From an uncultured Bacteroidota bacterium (GTDB lineage Bacteria > Bacteroidota > Bacteroidia > Chitinophagales > Chitinophagaceae), in the NCBI GenBank assembly GCA_903929425.1, contig CAIYUO010000058.1, positions 1 to 64,000 on the forward strand: DNA of 64,000 bases, read 5' to 3'. Shown here piece by piece: positions 53,447 through 62,478 of the stretch. The position numbers and the translations under genes are program-made. Below the pieces are notes generated by a model that was not told where the DNA came from, searched no databases, and saw nothing but the letters and a program-made list of their open reading frames with translations. The first letter of the stretch is position 1. The number at the start of each line of letters is the position of its first letter.

Positions 53447-54985
53447 TTATTTTAAGGTTAAAACCACTACTGAATTCGGAGGCAATTGAATCGTTAATTT
53501 ATTATTATTCAATTTGGCACCATTAAATACGATAGGCTTAATGGCTTCAGGATTTTCAAATGAATTATAATCCTGAATTTTTTTTGAGGTTAAAATTCTT
53601 CCTGTAACAATACTATACTTTTCGCCACGCATTTCCAATGACATATCCTGCGCTTTAGCCGGATCAATATTCACCAAGCTAATATGAGTAAACCCTTGTA
53701 CATCCTTTGAAGCGGAAGCTGAAACTGCAGGCAATTTTTCATTGCCAAAAACATAGTCATTGGTTTTAATGTTCAAAGGCAACATAGTAGCATCCTGATG
53801 TACATTGTACATTTCCATAACATGATAAGTTGGCGTTTTAATAATTGCCGTTCCCTTTGTCAATATTACTGATTGTAAAACATTGACAATTTGCGCCAGA
53901 TTTGCCATTCTAACACGATCACAATGATTATTAAAAATATTTAAAGTAACCCCTGCAATCATGGCATCACGAATCGTATTTTGTTGGTATAAAAAACCTG
54001 GATTAGTGCCTGGCTCCACGTCATACCATCCGCCCCATTCATCCACTACTAAAGCGGTTTTCTTTTTTGGATCATATTTATCCATAATGGTTGAGTGTTT
54101 AGTTACAAGCTCTTCCATTTGTAATGCATTCCTGATAATAGTGAAATATTGTTTTTCATCAAAAGCAGTTGCGGACCCTTTTGCATTCCAATCAATTACT
54201 GCATAATGATGCAATGCAATACCTTCCATTAAATTTTGTGGAATATCTCGCATTAATACTTCCGTCCAATTATAATCGTTGCCACTTGATCCTGATGCTA
54301 CTCTAAATAAATGTTCACCATTATTCAAATCGCCCATAAATGTGGAATACTGTCTGTAAATATTAGCATAGTATTCCGGTTTCATATTACCACCACATCC
54401 CCATGCTTCATTACCTACTCCCCATATTTTTACATTCCAAGGATTATCTCTTCCATTTTCAACCCTCCATTTGCTCATTGGACTTGAACCTGGTTTACCA
54501 TTTACATATTGTGTCCAGTCAATTAAATTTTGAACGGTCCCACTTCCAACATTAGCTGCTAAATAAGAATCCGCCCCCATCAGTTCACACATATTTAAAA
54601 AGTCGTGTGTACCAAAACTATTGTCCTCGGTAACACCACCCCACCATCTGTTAACCATTGAAGGACGTTTGTCTTTAGGACCCACGCCATCCTTCCATTG
54701 ATAAGTGTCGGCAAAACATCCACCAGGCCAACGTAACACAGGTACTTTTAATTCTTTCAGCGCTTGAATCAAATCGTTTCTTACACCATTTGTATTAGGT
54801 ATTAATTTATTGGTATCACCTACATAAAAACCATTGTAAATACAATTACCCAAGTGCTCAGCAAAATGCCCGTATATATTTTTATTGATTTTATCCTTAC
54901 CTAAATCAGTATTGATGACAATTACATTTTGTCCAAAAACATTGGCAACCACAAATAGTGCTATAATCGTTATTACTTTCTTCAT
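53447..54985 (-). CDS. GH51 alpha-L-arabinofuranosidase
   Basis: 512 residues, full length. A signal peptide (1-18, ending VFGQ) indicates export. The barrel holds the acid/base Glu193 (WGVGNEAWG) and the nucleophile Glu316 (VVDEWGGW), with RWPGGCFADTYQW at 85-97. GH51 removes arabinofuranose side chains, as found on pectin arabinans and arabinogalactans. It sits between a GH105 gene (64 bases upstream) and PME (12 bases downstream). Confidence 0.94.
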   Translation of the reverse strand: MKKVITIIALFVVANVFGQNVIVINTDLGKDKINKNIYGHFAEHLGNCIYNGFYVGDTNKLIPNTNGVRNDLIQALKELKVPVLRWPGGCFADTYQWKDGVGPKDKRPSMVNRWWGGVTEDNSFGTHDFLNMCELMGADSYLAANVGSGTVQNLIDWTQYVNGKPGSSPMSKWRVENGRDNPWNVKIWGVGNEAWGCGGNMKPEYYANIYRQYSTFMGDLNNGEHLFRVASGSSGNDYNWTEVLMRDIPQNLMEGIALHHYAVIDWNAKGSATAFDEKQYFTIIRNALQMEELVTKHSTIMDKYDPKKKTALVVDEWGGWYDVEPGTNPGFLYQQNTIRDAMIAGVTLNIFNNHCDRVRMANLAQIVNVLQSVILTKGTAIIKTPTYHVMEMYNVHQDATMLPLNIKTNDYVFGNEKLPAVSASASKDVQGFTHISLVNIDPAKAQDMSLEMRGEKYSIVTGRILTSKKIQDYNSFENPEAIKPIVFNGAKLNNNKLTIQLPPNSVVVLTLK

Positions 54986-55049
54986 AGACTTGTTTTATAA
55001 AAATAGATTGAAAGGTTATTTTTTATTTTTTGTAAGTAAAATAAAGTGT

Positions 55050-56171
55050 TTATTTCAGTTTATAAATTTCTGTGCCTGCTAATAAAAATGCGCCGAGCCC
55101 ATAATCTTCAAAATCTGGAACACTATCAAAGGTTACGGGTTGTCCATCCTTTGGCTCTTTTCCAGTGCCTTGTACATAGCCTAACTTTCCATTTTCATGC
55201 AAGGCCTCGGTGGACATACCATTCCATGCCTTAATGATAGCAGGAGCATATTTTTTCTTATCTAAAATACCCTCGTTTATACCCCATGCAAATCCATAAG
55301 TAAATAATGCAGTGCCCGATGTTTCCTTTCCTTCAAAATGATTAGGATCCATTAAACTCACATTCCAAAAGCCATCTGTTCTTTGTAATGGCAAAAGGGC
55401 AACAGCCATGTCTTTAAAGTCTTGAAGGTACTCGGCATAATGTGAATCAGATTTTGGCAACAAGCTTAAAGTTCTGGCCAATGCAGCAAATGCCCAACCA
55501 TTGCCCCTGCTCCAATAACAATTTTTCCCATTGGGCTCTTTGTAAGGGGGTACAAAATCCTTATCTCTCCACCATAAATGATCATTGCGATTATACAAAC
55601 CATTATCGCCATGTTGATTTTTAGTAAATGAATATAAATCATACATTTTTCTAAAGTAATTCGTGTCATTATAAATTACACCTAATTTAGTAAACACCGG
55701 CATAGCCATTTGTAAAGCGTCCACCCATGACCAATCGTCTTTTTTATCAGCATTTACCATCATGTCAATAGAGGCTTTTATGTCTTTAATTCTTTCTTCT
55801 TTTTTATCTATTAAATACAAGTCAATATAAGTTTGACCCGCACAATGATTATCTGCATGAAGCGATTTGAAACCCCAGGCTAATTGCCATTTGTGTTTTT
55901 CACCCCATTGAACAGCATAATCGTAATACTTTAATTGAGGATCAATTGTATTTAAAGCCATGAGGCCTTCATAGTAAACGGACCGAGTCCAAATAGTGCT
56001 TTGACGTTCTTTGTTGGTGATAATTGTTTTTCCTGCATCGGGCCATTTGTCCATAAAATATTGATTCGCCAATTGCATCGAAGACAATATTTTATTTTTT
56101 GATGATAAAGATTGTGCTTGTAATTGCGTAATCGTTAAAATACCTATTCCAAAAGCAACCCATTTTTTCAT
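55050..56171 (-). CDS. GH105/GH88-type unsaturated glucuronyl/rhamnogalacturonyl hydrolase
   Basis: 373 residues from MKKWVAFGIGILTITQ; 30 further in-frame codons upstream include ATGs but would bury the signal peptide, so the shorter start is chosen. The signal peptide ends LQAQ. The (alpha/alpha)6 barrel shows WVDALQMAMPVF and YWSRGNGWAFAALARTLSLLP, in place of the WLDDLYM form of other members. The family hydrates and removes 4,5-unsaturated uronic acid from oligosaccharides made by lyases. It appears to head the GH51-PME-SnoaL group. Confidence 0.9.
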   Translation of the reverse strand: MKKWVAFGIGILTITQLQAQSLSSKNKILSSMQLANQYFMDKWPDAGKTIITNKERQSTIWTRSVYYEGLMALNTIDPQLKYYDYAVQWGEKHKWQLAWGFKSLHADNHCAGQTYIDLYLIDKKEERIKDIKASIDMMVNADKKDDWSWVDALQMAMPVFTKLGVIYNDTNYFRKMYDLYSFTKNQHGDNGLYNRNDHLWWRDKDFVPPYKEPNGKNCYWSRGNGWAFAALARTLSLLPKSDSHYAEYLQDFKDMAVALLPLQRTDGFWNVSLMDPNHFEGKETSGTALFTYGFAWGINEGILDKKKYAPAIIKAWNGMSTEALHENGKLGYVQGTGKEPKDGQPVTFDSVPDFEDYGLGAFLLAGTEIYKLK

Positions 56172-56322
56172 AAGCAAGCATTTAAAGACAATTGTCTTAA
56201 CATCTAATTTATACATTTTATAATAAGTTGCCATCATGTTGTGTCCTGCATGTTTCAACAAAATTTATACATCCACCAGAAATGAATATTTTTTCCTAAT
56301 TTAATACCTCAATACTCGATTT

Positions 56323-57201
56323 ATGAAAATATGGCTTGCCTTAATAATGCTTTTGTTCGCAACCAATTCCAATAGTCAAAATATAAAAATAGACCTTTGG
56401 CCCGAGGGTGAAATTCCTTTAAGTATTCCCAATAAAATCCAAGAAAAAGTTGAAATCACGGATGCTACCAGAATAAGTAAAGTTCAGGTCCCTCAGTTAG
56501 AGGTATTTTTACCCAATAAAAGAAATGCAAATGGACAAGCAGTCATTATTTGTCCTGGCGGCGGCTATGCCAGACTTTCCTATGATTGGGAGGGAACAGA
56601 TATTGCCAAACTATTGAATACACATGGCATTGCGGCATTTGTTTTAAAATATCGATTACCTGATTCCTTATCAAGTACAAACCCAGATAAGGTTCCATTA
56701 TTAGATGCAAAACAAGCAATTCGTATGGTAAGATCAAGAGCAAAGGAATGGAATATTAACCCCATTTACATTGGTATCATGGGCTTTTCAGCTGGCGGTC
56801 ATTTGGCTTCCACTTTATCAACTCAGTTTGAGGAGGATACTAGGCCAGCTTTTAGCATATTAATTTACCCTGTTATTTCAATGGATAAAACTATTGCACA
56901 TACTGGTTCAAGAAATAACCTCATAGGCTTAGAACCTTCAAACGATCTGATAAAATTATATTCAAATGAATTTCAAGTAAAAGCCAATACGCCTCCTACT
57001 TTTATTTTACATGCAACCGATGACAATTCGGTTCCTATTGAAAATAGTTTGTTGTATTACGAAGCCTTAAAGAAAAATAAAGTACCAACTGAAATGCATG
57101 TTTACCCAACGGGTGGGCATGGATTTGGAATGGCCTTAGGAAAAGGCTCATTAGAGAAATGGCCTAATTTATTATTTGACTGGCTAGCACTTCAAAAATA
57201 A
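56323..57201 (+). CDS. exported alpha/beta hydrolase (acetyl-esterase-like)
   Basis: 292 residues. A signal peptide (1-18, ending SNSQ) is followed by an alpha/beta-hydrolase fold with the oxyanion motif CPGGGYARLSYDWEG, the nucleophile elbow GFSAGGHLAS, the acid region HATDDNSVP, and the histidine in PTGGHGFGMA. Members of this group deacetylate xylan, pectin or related oligosaccharides. In this context removal of acetyl groups from pectin or rhamnogalacturonan is plausible, but not proven. It is convergent with a GH105 gene, 8 bases between stops, and divergent from the other. Confidence 0.87.
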   Translation: MKIWLALIMLLFATNSNSQNIKIDLWPEGEIPLSIPNKIQEKVEITDATRISKVQVPQLEVFLPNKRNANGQAVIICPGGGYARLSYDWEGTDIAKLLNTHGIAAFVLKYRLPDSLSSTNPDKVPLLDAKQAIRMVRSRAKEWNINPIYIGIMGFSAGGHLASTLSTQFEEDTRPAFSILIYPVISMDKTIAHTGSRNNLIGLEPSNDLIKLYSNEFQVKANTPPTFILHATDDNSVPIENSLLYYEALKKNKVPTEMHVYPTGGHGFGMALGKGSLEKWPNLLFDWLALQK

Positions 57202-57209
57202 TTTCAATA

Positions 57210-58553
57210 TTAGTTATCTAAGCTTTGAATAGTACTATCATTCATTTCAAATTTGTGCGTGTTCAATAAATTGATTACTTCAGCTCCTGCTAATAAGACC
57301 GGTCCATAGCCATGCGCTGCATAAACACTTATTGGTCGGTAATAATAAAATGCTGGATCAAAGGCCATACCTGTTCCTACGCATGTGCCTTCCACTTGTC
57401 CTTCCTTGTTAATTTTAGTAGCCACTGCATTCCAAGCCAATAAAACCATGGGTGCATAAGTTTTTGCATCGATCCATTTGTTATTAATCGCTCTTGCAAT
57501 TGCATAACAATAAATAGCAGTCGCCGAAGTTTCTAAATAACTATCGTTTCTATCAATTAGCTGATGCCAAAAACCAGTACCTGTTTGGTATGCAGCTAAC
57601 CCTTTTACATGCAAACGCAATTGTTGCAAAACTGCCTCTCTTTTTGGATGTTCCTGAGGCAGCACATCTAATAATTCAACCATGGTTAGCACTGCCCAGC
57701 CATTGGCTCTAGCCCAATGAAATTCAGGATGCACCTTCATTTCAGACACCCATCCATGCATGTATAAATTTTTGTCTTTATTAAACATACGATCTGAAAA
57801 TTGCAAAACCTGTTTCACTGCATCGTCATAATATGCTTTATTGCCAGTATACTTTCCCGCTTGAGCCAATGCAGGAACACTCATAAACAAATCATCCAAC
57901 CAAAGGGTGTTGGGTTGTGGTCTACTTCTTGCCAACGTTCCATCAGCTAGCCTTTGTTGTTTGGTACTAATATATTGTAAGAAATTATCGGCCATGGGTA
58001 ACAAATTTTTATCGTTACTTATTTGTAAAGTTTTAAAAATGGCAGCACACATGGCTCCAGCATCATCTAATGCTCGAGGATCCAAAACAGAATGCATTGG
58101 ATTTTCCCTGCTATGGTTTTTCTCATATTGTAATTTAAAAGCTGGATAACTTGCGCCCAATAAACCTAATCTGTCGGTTGCATATTTAATATATTGTTGA
58201 TCATTGGTAGCTTTACCAACGGCTAGCATACCCGCATAAGTTACACCCCATTCATAACTAGTTAATCTAAAATCGCCCGTTTTGAATATTGTATTGGTAT
58301 CAATTTTGGAAGCCTCAACATAAGTACCCGTTTTTTTATTAATTAATTGACAAGGAGTTACTTCGTTTAAGTATTGATAAACAACATCCAATTTTTGTTT
58401 AACATTATTGATTGTGGTAATATCATAGGATACTGGATAATCAGGCTTAAGTGCATGCAAAGGCGTATTGACATCAGTTATTTTCTGAGCTTTTACGATA
58501 GAAGGAGAAATGAATACAAGACCTGCTAATAAAAAATTAAAGATCAATCTCAT
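57210..58553 (-). CDS. GH105/GH88-type unsaturated rhamnogalacturonyl hydrolase
   Basis: 447 residues. A signal peptide (1-22, ending VKAQ) is followed by the (alpha/alpha)6 barrel with NTLWLDDLFMSVPALAQ (canonical DD), HARANGW-type segment (HWARANGWAVLTMVELLDVLP) and ETSATAIYCYAIARAI. This is the most canonical of the three GH105 domains in the window. It sits alone on its strand between a convergent esterase and a divergent GMC oxidoreductase. Confidence 0.9.
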   Translation of the reverse strand: MRLIFNFLLAGLVFISPSIVKAQKITDVNTPLHALKPDYPVSYDITTINNVKQKLDVVYQYLNEVTPCQLINKKTGTYVEASKIDTNTIFKTGDFRLTSYEWGVTYAGMLAVGKATNDQQYIKYATDRLGLLGASYPAFKLQYEKNHSRENPMHSVLDPRALDDAGAMCAAIFKTLQISNDKNLLPMADNFLQYISTKQQRLADGTLARSRPQPNTLWLDDLFMSVPALAQAGKYTGNKAYYDDAVKQVLQFSDRMFNKDKNLYMHGWVSEMKVHPEFHWARANGWAVLTMVELLDVLPQEHPKREAVLQQLRLHVKGLAAYQTGTGFWHQLIDRNDSYLETSATAIYCYAIARAINNKWIDAKTYAPMVLLAWNAVATKINKEGQVEGTCVGTGMAFDPAFYYYRPISVYAAHGYGPVLLAGAEVINLLNTHKFEMNDSTIQSLDN

Positions 58554-58767
58554 GACAATAAGTTTAATAAATACGAAAATAAATATAATTGAAGCTAATA
58601 CACAAACTATAAATTTTAGTTTACCAGAATGAATATTAACACAATATAAAAATTGGCTTACAAAATACCATCATGCTCCTTCCTGCGGCATAAATACATT
58701 ATAAAAAACAAGCAAAAATCATTAAATTGCTTTTAATAGATTGTACCTAAACACAAACAAAATAACT
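58554..58767. other. 214-base divergent intergenic region, GH105 / GMC
   Basis: AT-rich, with no TAnnTTTG box, no CG-centred operator and no strong hairpin seen. A TTG at 58741 is in frame with the GMC gene but is not preferred as its start. Confidence 0.5.
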
Positions 58768-60492
58768 ATGGGGTCATTTAATATTAATTTGAATCAATCC
58801 AATACTTACGACGCTATTGTTATCGGATCAGGTATTACGGGAGGCTGGGCAGCAAAGGAATTATGTGAAAAAGGATTAAGTACCTTGGTTTTAGAAAAAG
58901 GTAATATGGTAAAGCATATTGAAGATTATCCCAATGCAAACAAAGATGCATGGGATGAGCCTTTCAGAGGAATGCTTTCGGATGAAGATAAAGCAAAGCA
59001 ACATGTTCAAGTACGAAGTGGATATATCAATGCCTTTTCACGAAATTTTTTCACCAATGATTTAGAAAATCCCTATCAGGAAGTGCAAAGATTTGATTGG
59101 TTTAGAGGCAATCAAGTTGGAGGTCGTTCCATTACATGGGGAAGGCATACTTACCGTTGGTCTGATTTAGATTTTGAAGCAAATGCTAAGGAAGGCATTG
59201 CCATTGATTGGCCAATTAGATATAAAGACATTGAACCCTGGTACACTTATGTTGAAAGATTTATAGGGGTTGCTGGAGAAAAAAGAAATTTACCTCATTT
59301 ACCAGATGGTGATTTTTTAAAACCATTGGAAATGAATTGCATCGAAAAACATTTTGCTGATCAGGTGCAAGATGGATTTAATGGAAGGCCTGTTATGATG
59401 GGCCGAGTGGCGCATTTAACGGAAACAAAGCCATGGCATGAAGCATTGGGAAGAGGTACTTGTCAAAATAGAAACCGTTGTGGTAGAGGCTGTCCATTTG
59501 GTGCTTATTTTAGTAGCAATGCTGCAACACTTCCTGCTGCTAATAATACAGGTAAACTTACCATAAGACCTAATACAGTAGTCCATTCCATTATTATGGA
59601 TAAAAATACAAATAAGGCAAAGGGCGTTTTAATTATAGATGGTGAAACAAATAAAACAATTGAAGTATTTGCTAAAGTCATTTTCCTATGCGCTTCAACA
59701 TTAGCAAGTACACAAATATTAATGCACTCGAAATCGGAGCGTTATCCTAATGGTCTTGGAAATGAATCAGGCGAGCTAGGACACAATGTAATGGACCATC
59801 ATCACAATGTTGGTGCTATGGGATCATTTGATGGAATGAAAGATAGTTATTATAAAGGACGTAAGCCTGCGGGTTTATTTATACCTAAGTATGTTAACTT
59901 AAATGAACAAACAAAACAATCCACCTTTAAAAGAGGATTTAATTACCAAGGAGGTGATGCGATTAGGAAAAGTTGGAGTCGAGGTGTAAATGAAGTAGGC
60001 GTTGGCGCTTCCTTCAAGGACAGTTTGATGAACCCAGGCGATTGGCATATGAGTATTATGGCATTTGGTGAAGTGTTGCCATATCATGAAAATAAAGTTA
60101 CACTTCATCCAACACTTACAGACAAATGGGGCATTCCTCAATTAGTTATTGATGCAGGATTTAAGGACAATGAATGGAACATGCGAAAAAAAATGAAAAC
60201 AGACGCACAAGAAATGTTTGAAAAAGCAGGATTTAAAAATATTAAGTCATTTGATAACCCTACCGCATTAGGAAATTCAATTCATGAAATGGGTACAGCT
60301 CGAATGGGCAAGGATCCAAAAACCTCGGTGTTGAATGCACACAACCAAGTCCATGGCATTCCAAATTTATTTGTAACAGATGGCGCATGCATGACCTCCT
60401 CCAATTCCGTAAATCCGAGCTTAACATACATGGCGCTAACAGCAAGAGCAGTTGACTTTGCAGTTAGTGAATTAAAAAAGCAAAATTTATAA
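58768..60492 (+). CDS. GMC family oxidoreductase (sugar 3-dehydrogenase-like large subunit)
   Basis: 574 residues from the ATG giving MGSFNINLNQ. The FAD-binding motif IVIGSGITGGWAAKEL is near residues 17-32. A cysteine-rich stretch GTCQNRNRCGRGCPFGAYF follows at about 230-250, and the C-terminal NLFVTDGACMTSSNSVNPSLT holds the conserved His/Asn active-site region (HEMGTARMG before it). Proteins paired with a gluconate-2-dehydrogenase-subunit-3 partner include glucoside 3-dehydrogenases and gluconate dehydrogenases. No signal peptide of its own is seen; export would then depend on the Tat signal of its partner, 3 bases downstream. Confidence 0.9.
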   Translation: MGSFNINLNQSNTYDAIVIGSGITGGWAAKELCEKGLSTLVLEKGNMVKHIEDYPNANKDAWDEPFRGMLSDEDKAKQHVQVRSGYINAFSRNFFTNDLENPYQEVQRFDWFRGNQVGGRSITWGRHTYRWSDLDFEANAKEGIAIDWPIRYKDIEPWYTYVERFIGVAGEKRNLPHLPDGDFLKPLEMNCIEKHFADQVQDGFNGRPVMMGRVAHLTETKPWHEALGRGTCQNRNRCGRGCPFGAYFSSNAATLPAANNTGKLTIRPNTVVHSIIMDKNTNKAKGVLIIDGETNKTIEVFAKVIFLCASTLASTQILMHSKSERYPNGLGNESGELGHNVMDHHHNVGAMGSFDGMKDSYYKGRKPAGLFIPKYVNLNEQTKQSTFKRGFNYQGGDAIRKSWSRGVNEVGVGASFKDSLMNPGDWHMSIMAFGEVLPYHENKVTLHPTLTDKWGIPQLVIDAGFKDNEWNMRKKMKTDAQEMFEKAGFKNIKSFDNPTALGNSIHEMGTARMGKDPKTSVLNAHNQVHGIPNLFVTDGACMTSSNSVNPSLTYMALTARAVDFAVSELKKQNL

Positions 60493-60495
60493 TTC

Positions 60496-61092
60496 ATGAA
60501 TCGACGAGAATACATACATCAGTCCACGCTATTTTTAGGATACACATTAGTATCAGGATCCGTCATGAGTTTATTGGCATCCTGTGAGCAAAAAGCAAAT
60601 TTACCATGGACACCTACTTTTTTTACGAAAGCAGAGGCATCAACTTTATCCGCTATTACTGATACAATTTGCCCAGCGACTAAAACACCAGGGGCCAATG
60701 AAATTGGCGTTCCTCAATTCATTGATTTATTAACAAAAAATTTGTTAGGCGAAAAAGAACAGTCATTTTTTAAAAAAGGAATTGAAGAAATTAATACTGA
60801 CGCCAATAAGCAGTTTGGAAAGAACTTTGAATTGTGCGACAACACTCAAAAGGAACAAATATTAATTGCACTTGACAAGTCGTCGGCGCCAACTGGCATG
60901 ACTATGTGGGGAAAGCCAATGGAAGAAAATCCAGCACCATTAAGTTTTTATAGAAAAATAAAAAACTTAACGCTGATGGCATACTTCACAAGTGAAAAAA
61001 TTGGAAAAAACTATTTAGCTTACGATCCTAATCCGGGTAAGTTTGAGGCATGTAAGCCTTACAAAAATGAACCCAATTGGACTGAATCCTAA
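60496..61092 (+). CDS. gluconate 2-dehydrogenase subunit 3 family protein
   Basis: 198 residues. The N-terminus MNRREYIHQSTLFLGYTLVSG carries an RR pair and a hydrophobic core and ends in LLASC, so it looks like a Tat-dependent lipoprotein signal with Cys30. The domain TKAEASTLSAITDTICPATKTPGANEIGVPQFID is diagnostic of the family. It serves as small subunit and export guide for the GMC subunit just upstream (3 bases). It is convergent with a Gfo/Idh-type gene, 14 bases between stops. Confidence 0.88.
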   Translation: MNRREYIHQSTLFLGYTLVSGSVMSLLASCEQKANLPWTPTFFTKAEASTLSAITDTICPATKTPGANEIGVPQFIDLLTKNLLGEKEQSFFKKGIEEINTDANKQFGKNFELCDNTQKEQILIALDKSSAPTGMTMWGKPMEENPAPLSFYRKIKNLTLMAYFTSEKIGKNYLAYDPNPGKFEACKPYKNEPNWTES

Positions 61093-61106
61093 TCAATATT
61101 TACAAT

Positions 61107-62465
61107 TTATTTTTTAGTTTGAGCAAGTGTTAGTGCTGAACTAGTAGTGTAATATTTAGCTAACATATTGGGTACTTCCCAATTAGGCATATTATTTTTA
61201 TCCAAGTATCCTAAATAAGATTGCACCACTCTTGCAAAGTGTTCTTCATGATTTTCAATATATTTTGCCGGTATGGTTACCTTATAGCCTTCATTTGTTT
61301 TTTCAACACCTACGCCTTCAAAGTCCTTTTGCAATTTAGTTATACTAGCATTTAAAGCTTTTTCAAATGCTGAATTATTATTGTTAGGTATGATATATAA
61401 AACTGGCTTAAAGGATTCATTTGGTCCTTGCTGAATTTTTAACGTGGCATTGGTCCCTCTCATATAAGAAGAATACATATCACCAGCACCATATTCAGAT
61501 TTATAATTCCAAAGCGTAGTCGTTTTCACATACGTTCCTTTAAGTTGATATAAAATTTCACCATTACAATAATATGGTAAAATTGAATCCTTAATGATTT
61601 GATTTTGCAAATAACTTGGGAATGATGTCGCTCGCGTTAATGAACTAAACTGACTCAACGTTAAATTAGTAGGCCAATGATTAGCATCAATGATTTTAAT
61701 ATCTTTTTTATAGTCAATCACCTGATTAGGAAAACAAACCCATTGCACTAAGTCCACCACATGCGTCATTACATCCGCTATACCCTCACCCTGTTTTGTA
61801 ATATCCATAAACCACTCAGGCCTAGTTAATACATTACCTGAAACAGTTTTATACAGCATGTGAACGTTTTTCTTTTCAATAGCTGGATGCTCCTTTGTGC
61901 CTTTTTCCAATTCACCAAACACTTGTGACTCCTGCGCAAATAGTCTTTGTAAAATAGAAGTGATTTCAAGTCGCTCCGTCATGATATCATACAACTGCAA
62001 TTTGTTTTGCTTAGCAATCAAAAAGGATTTTTTTATTTTATCGAACCCTTTTGCATCAATTGCCATTGGCTTGTCAGCAAGCACATTAATTCCATTTTGA
62101 AGTGAGGTTAAAATATATTCCGATTTTAATTCATTGTTGCCTGATAGCATAACAACATTGGCTTTTTTATCAGCAATCATTTTTTTAAAAAAATCATCGC
62201 CCGTATACAAAACCTCTTTCCAATTGGTTGGATTTTCTTTTCTGTTATTATAATCAGTAATTCGCTTTAAGTGCATATCTAAGTCAGCACTTGGTTTTGC
62301 ATAAACATACACTTCCGTGGAAACATTCGGGTACATGGTTTTTTGCACTAAAGCTGCATGAAAATGTCCAGGATCTAATGTCGCAATGGTATACAGCTTT
62401 GTTTTTTGTGCAAACATAAATGTAGAAAAAGTCACTAAAAAAAAGGATATCAAAAATCTTCTCAT
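61107..62465 (-). CDS. exported Gfo/Idh-type oxidoreductase with divergent C-terminal domain
   Basis: 452 residues. A Sec-type signal peptide (1-19, ending MFAQ) is followed by a Rossmann-like domain starting LYTIATLDPGHFHAALVQ, with ADKPMAIDAKG in place of the canonical EKP motif, and a long C-terminal domain (ADVMTHVVDLVQWVCFP and on) matching the putative-oxidoreductase C-terminal family. The glycine-rich cofactor loop is degenerate. It probably acts on sugars; cofactor use is uncertain. It lies 13 bases after another Gfo/Idh gene. Confidence 0.82.
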   Translation of the reverse strand: MRRFLISFFLVTFSTFMFAQKTKLYTIATLDPGHFHAALVQKTMYPNVSTEVYVYAKPSADLDMHLKRITDYNNRKENPTNWKEVLYTGDDFFKKMIADKKANVVMLSGNNELKSEYILTSLQNGINVLADKPMAIDAKGFDKIKKSFLIAKQNKLQLYDIMTERLEITSILQRLFAQESQVFGELEKGTKEHPAIEKKNVHMLYKTVSGNVLTRPEWFMDITKQGEGIADVMTHVVDLVQWVCFPNQVIDYKKDIKIIDANHWPTNLTLSQFSSLTRATSFPSYLQNQIIKDSILPYYCNGEILYQLKGTYVKTTTLWNYKSEYGAGDMYSSYMRGTNATLKIQQGPNESFKPVLYIIPNNNNSAFEKALNASITKLQKDFEGVGVEKTNEGYKVTIPAKYIENHEEHFARVVQSYLGYLDKNNMPNWEVPNMLAKYYTTSSALTLAQTKK

Positions 62466-62478
62466 TATTATTTATATT

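Noticed and set aside
56172..56261. Longer N-terminus for the GH105 gene
   Set aside because: The extra 30 residues precede a normal signal peptide and would block export; the start at 56171 is preferred.
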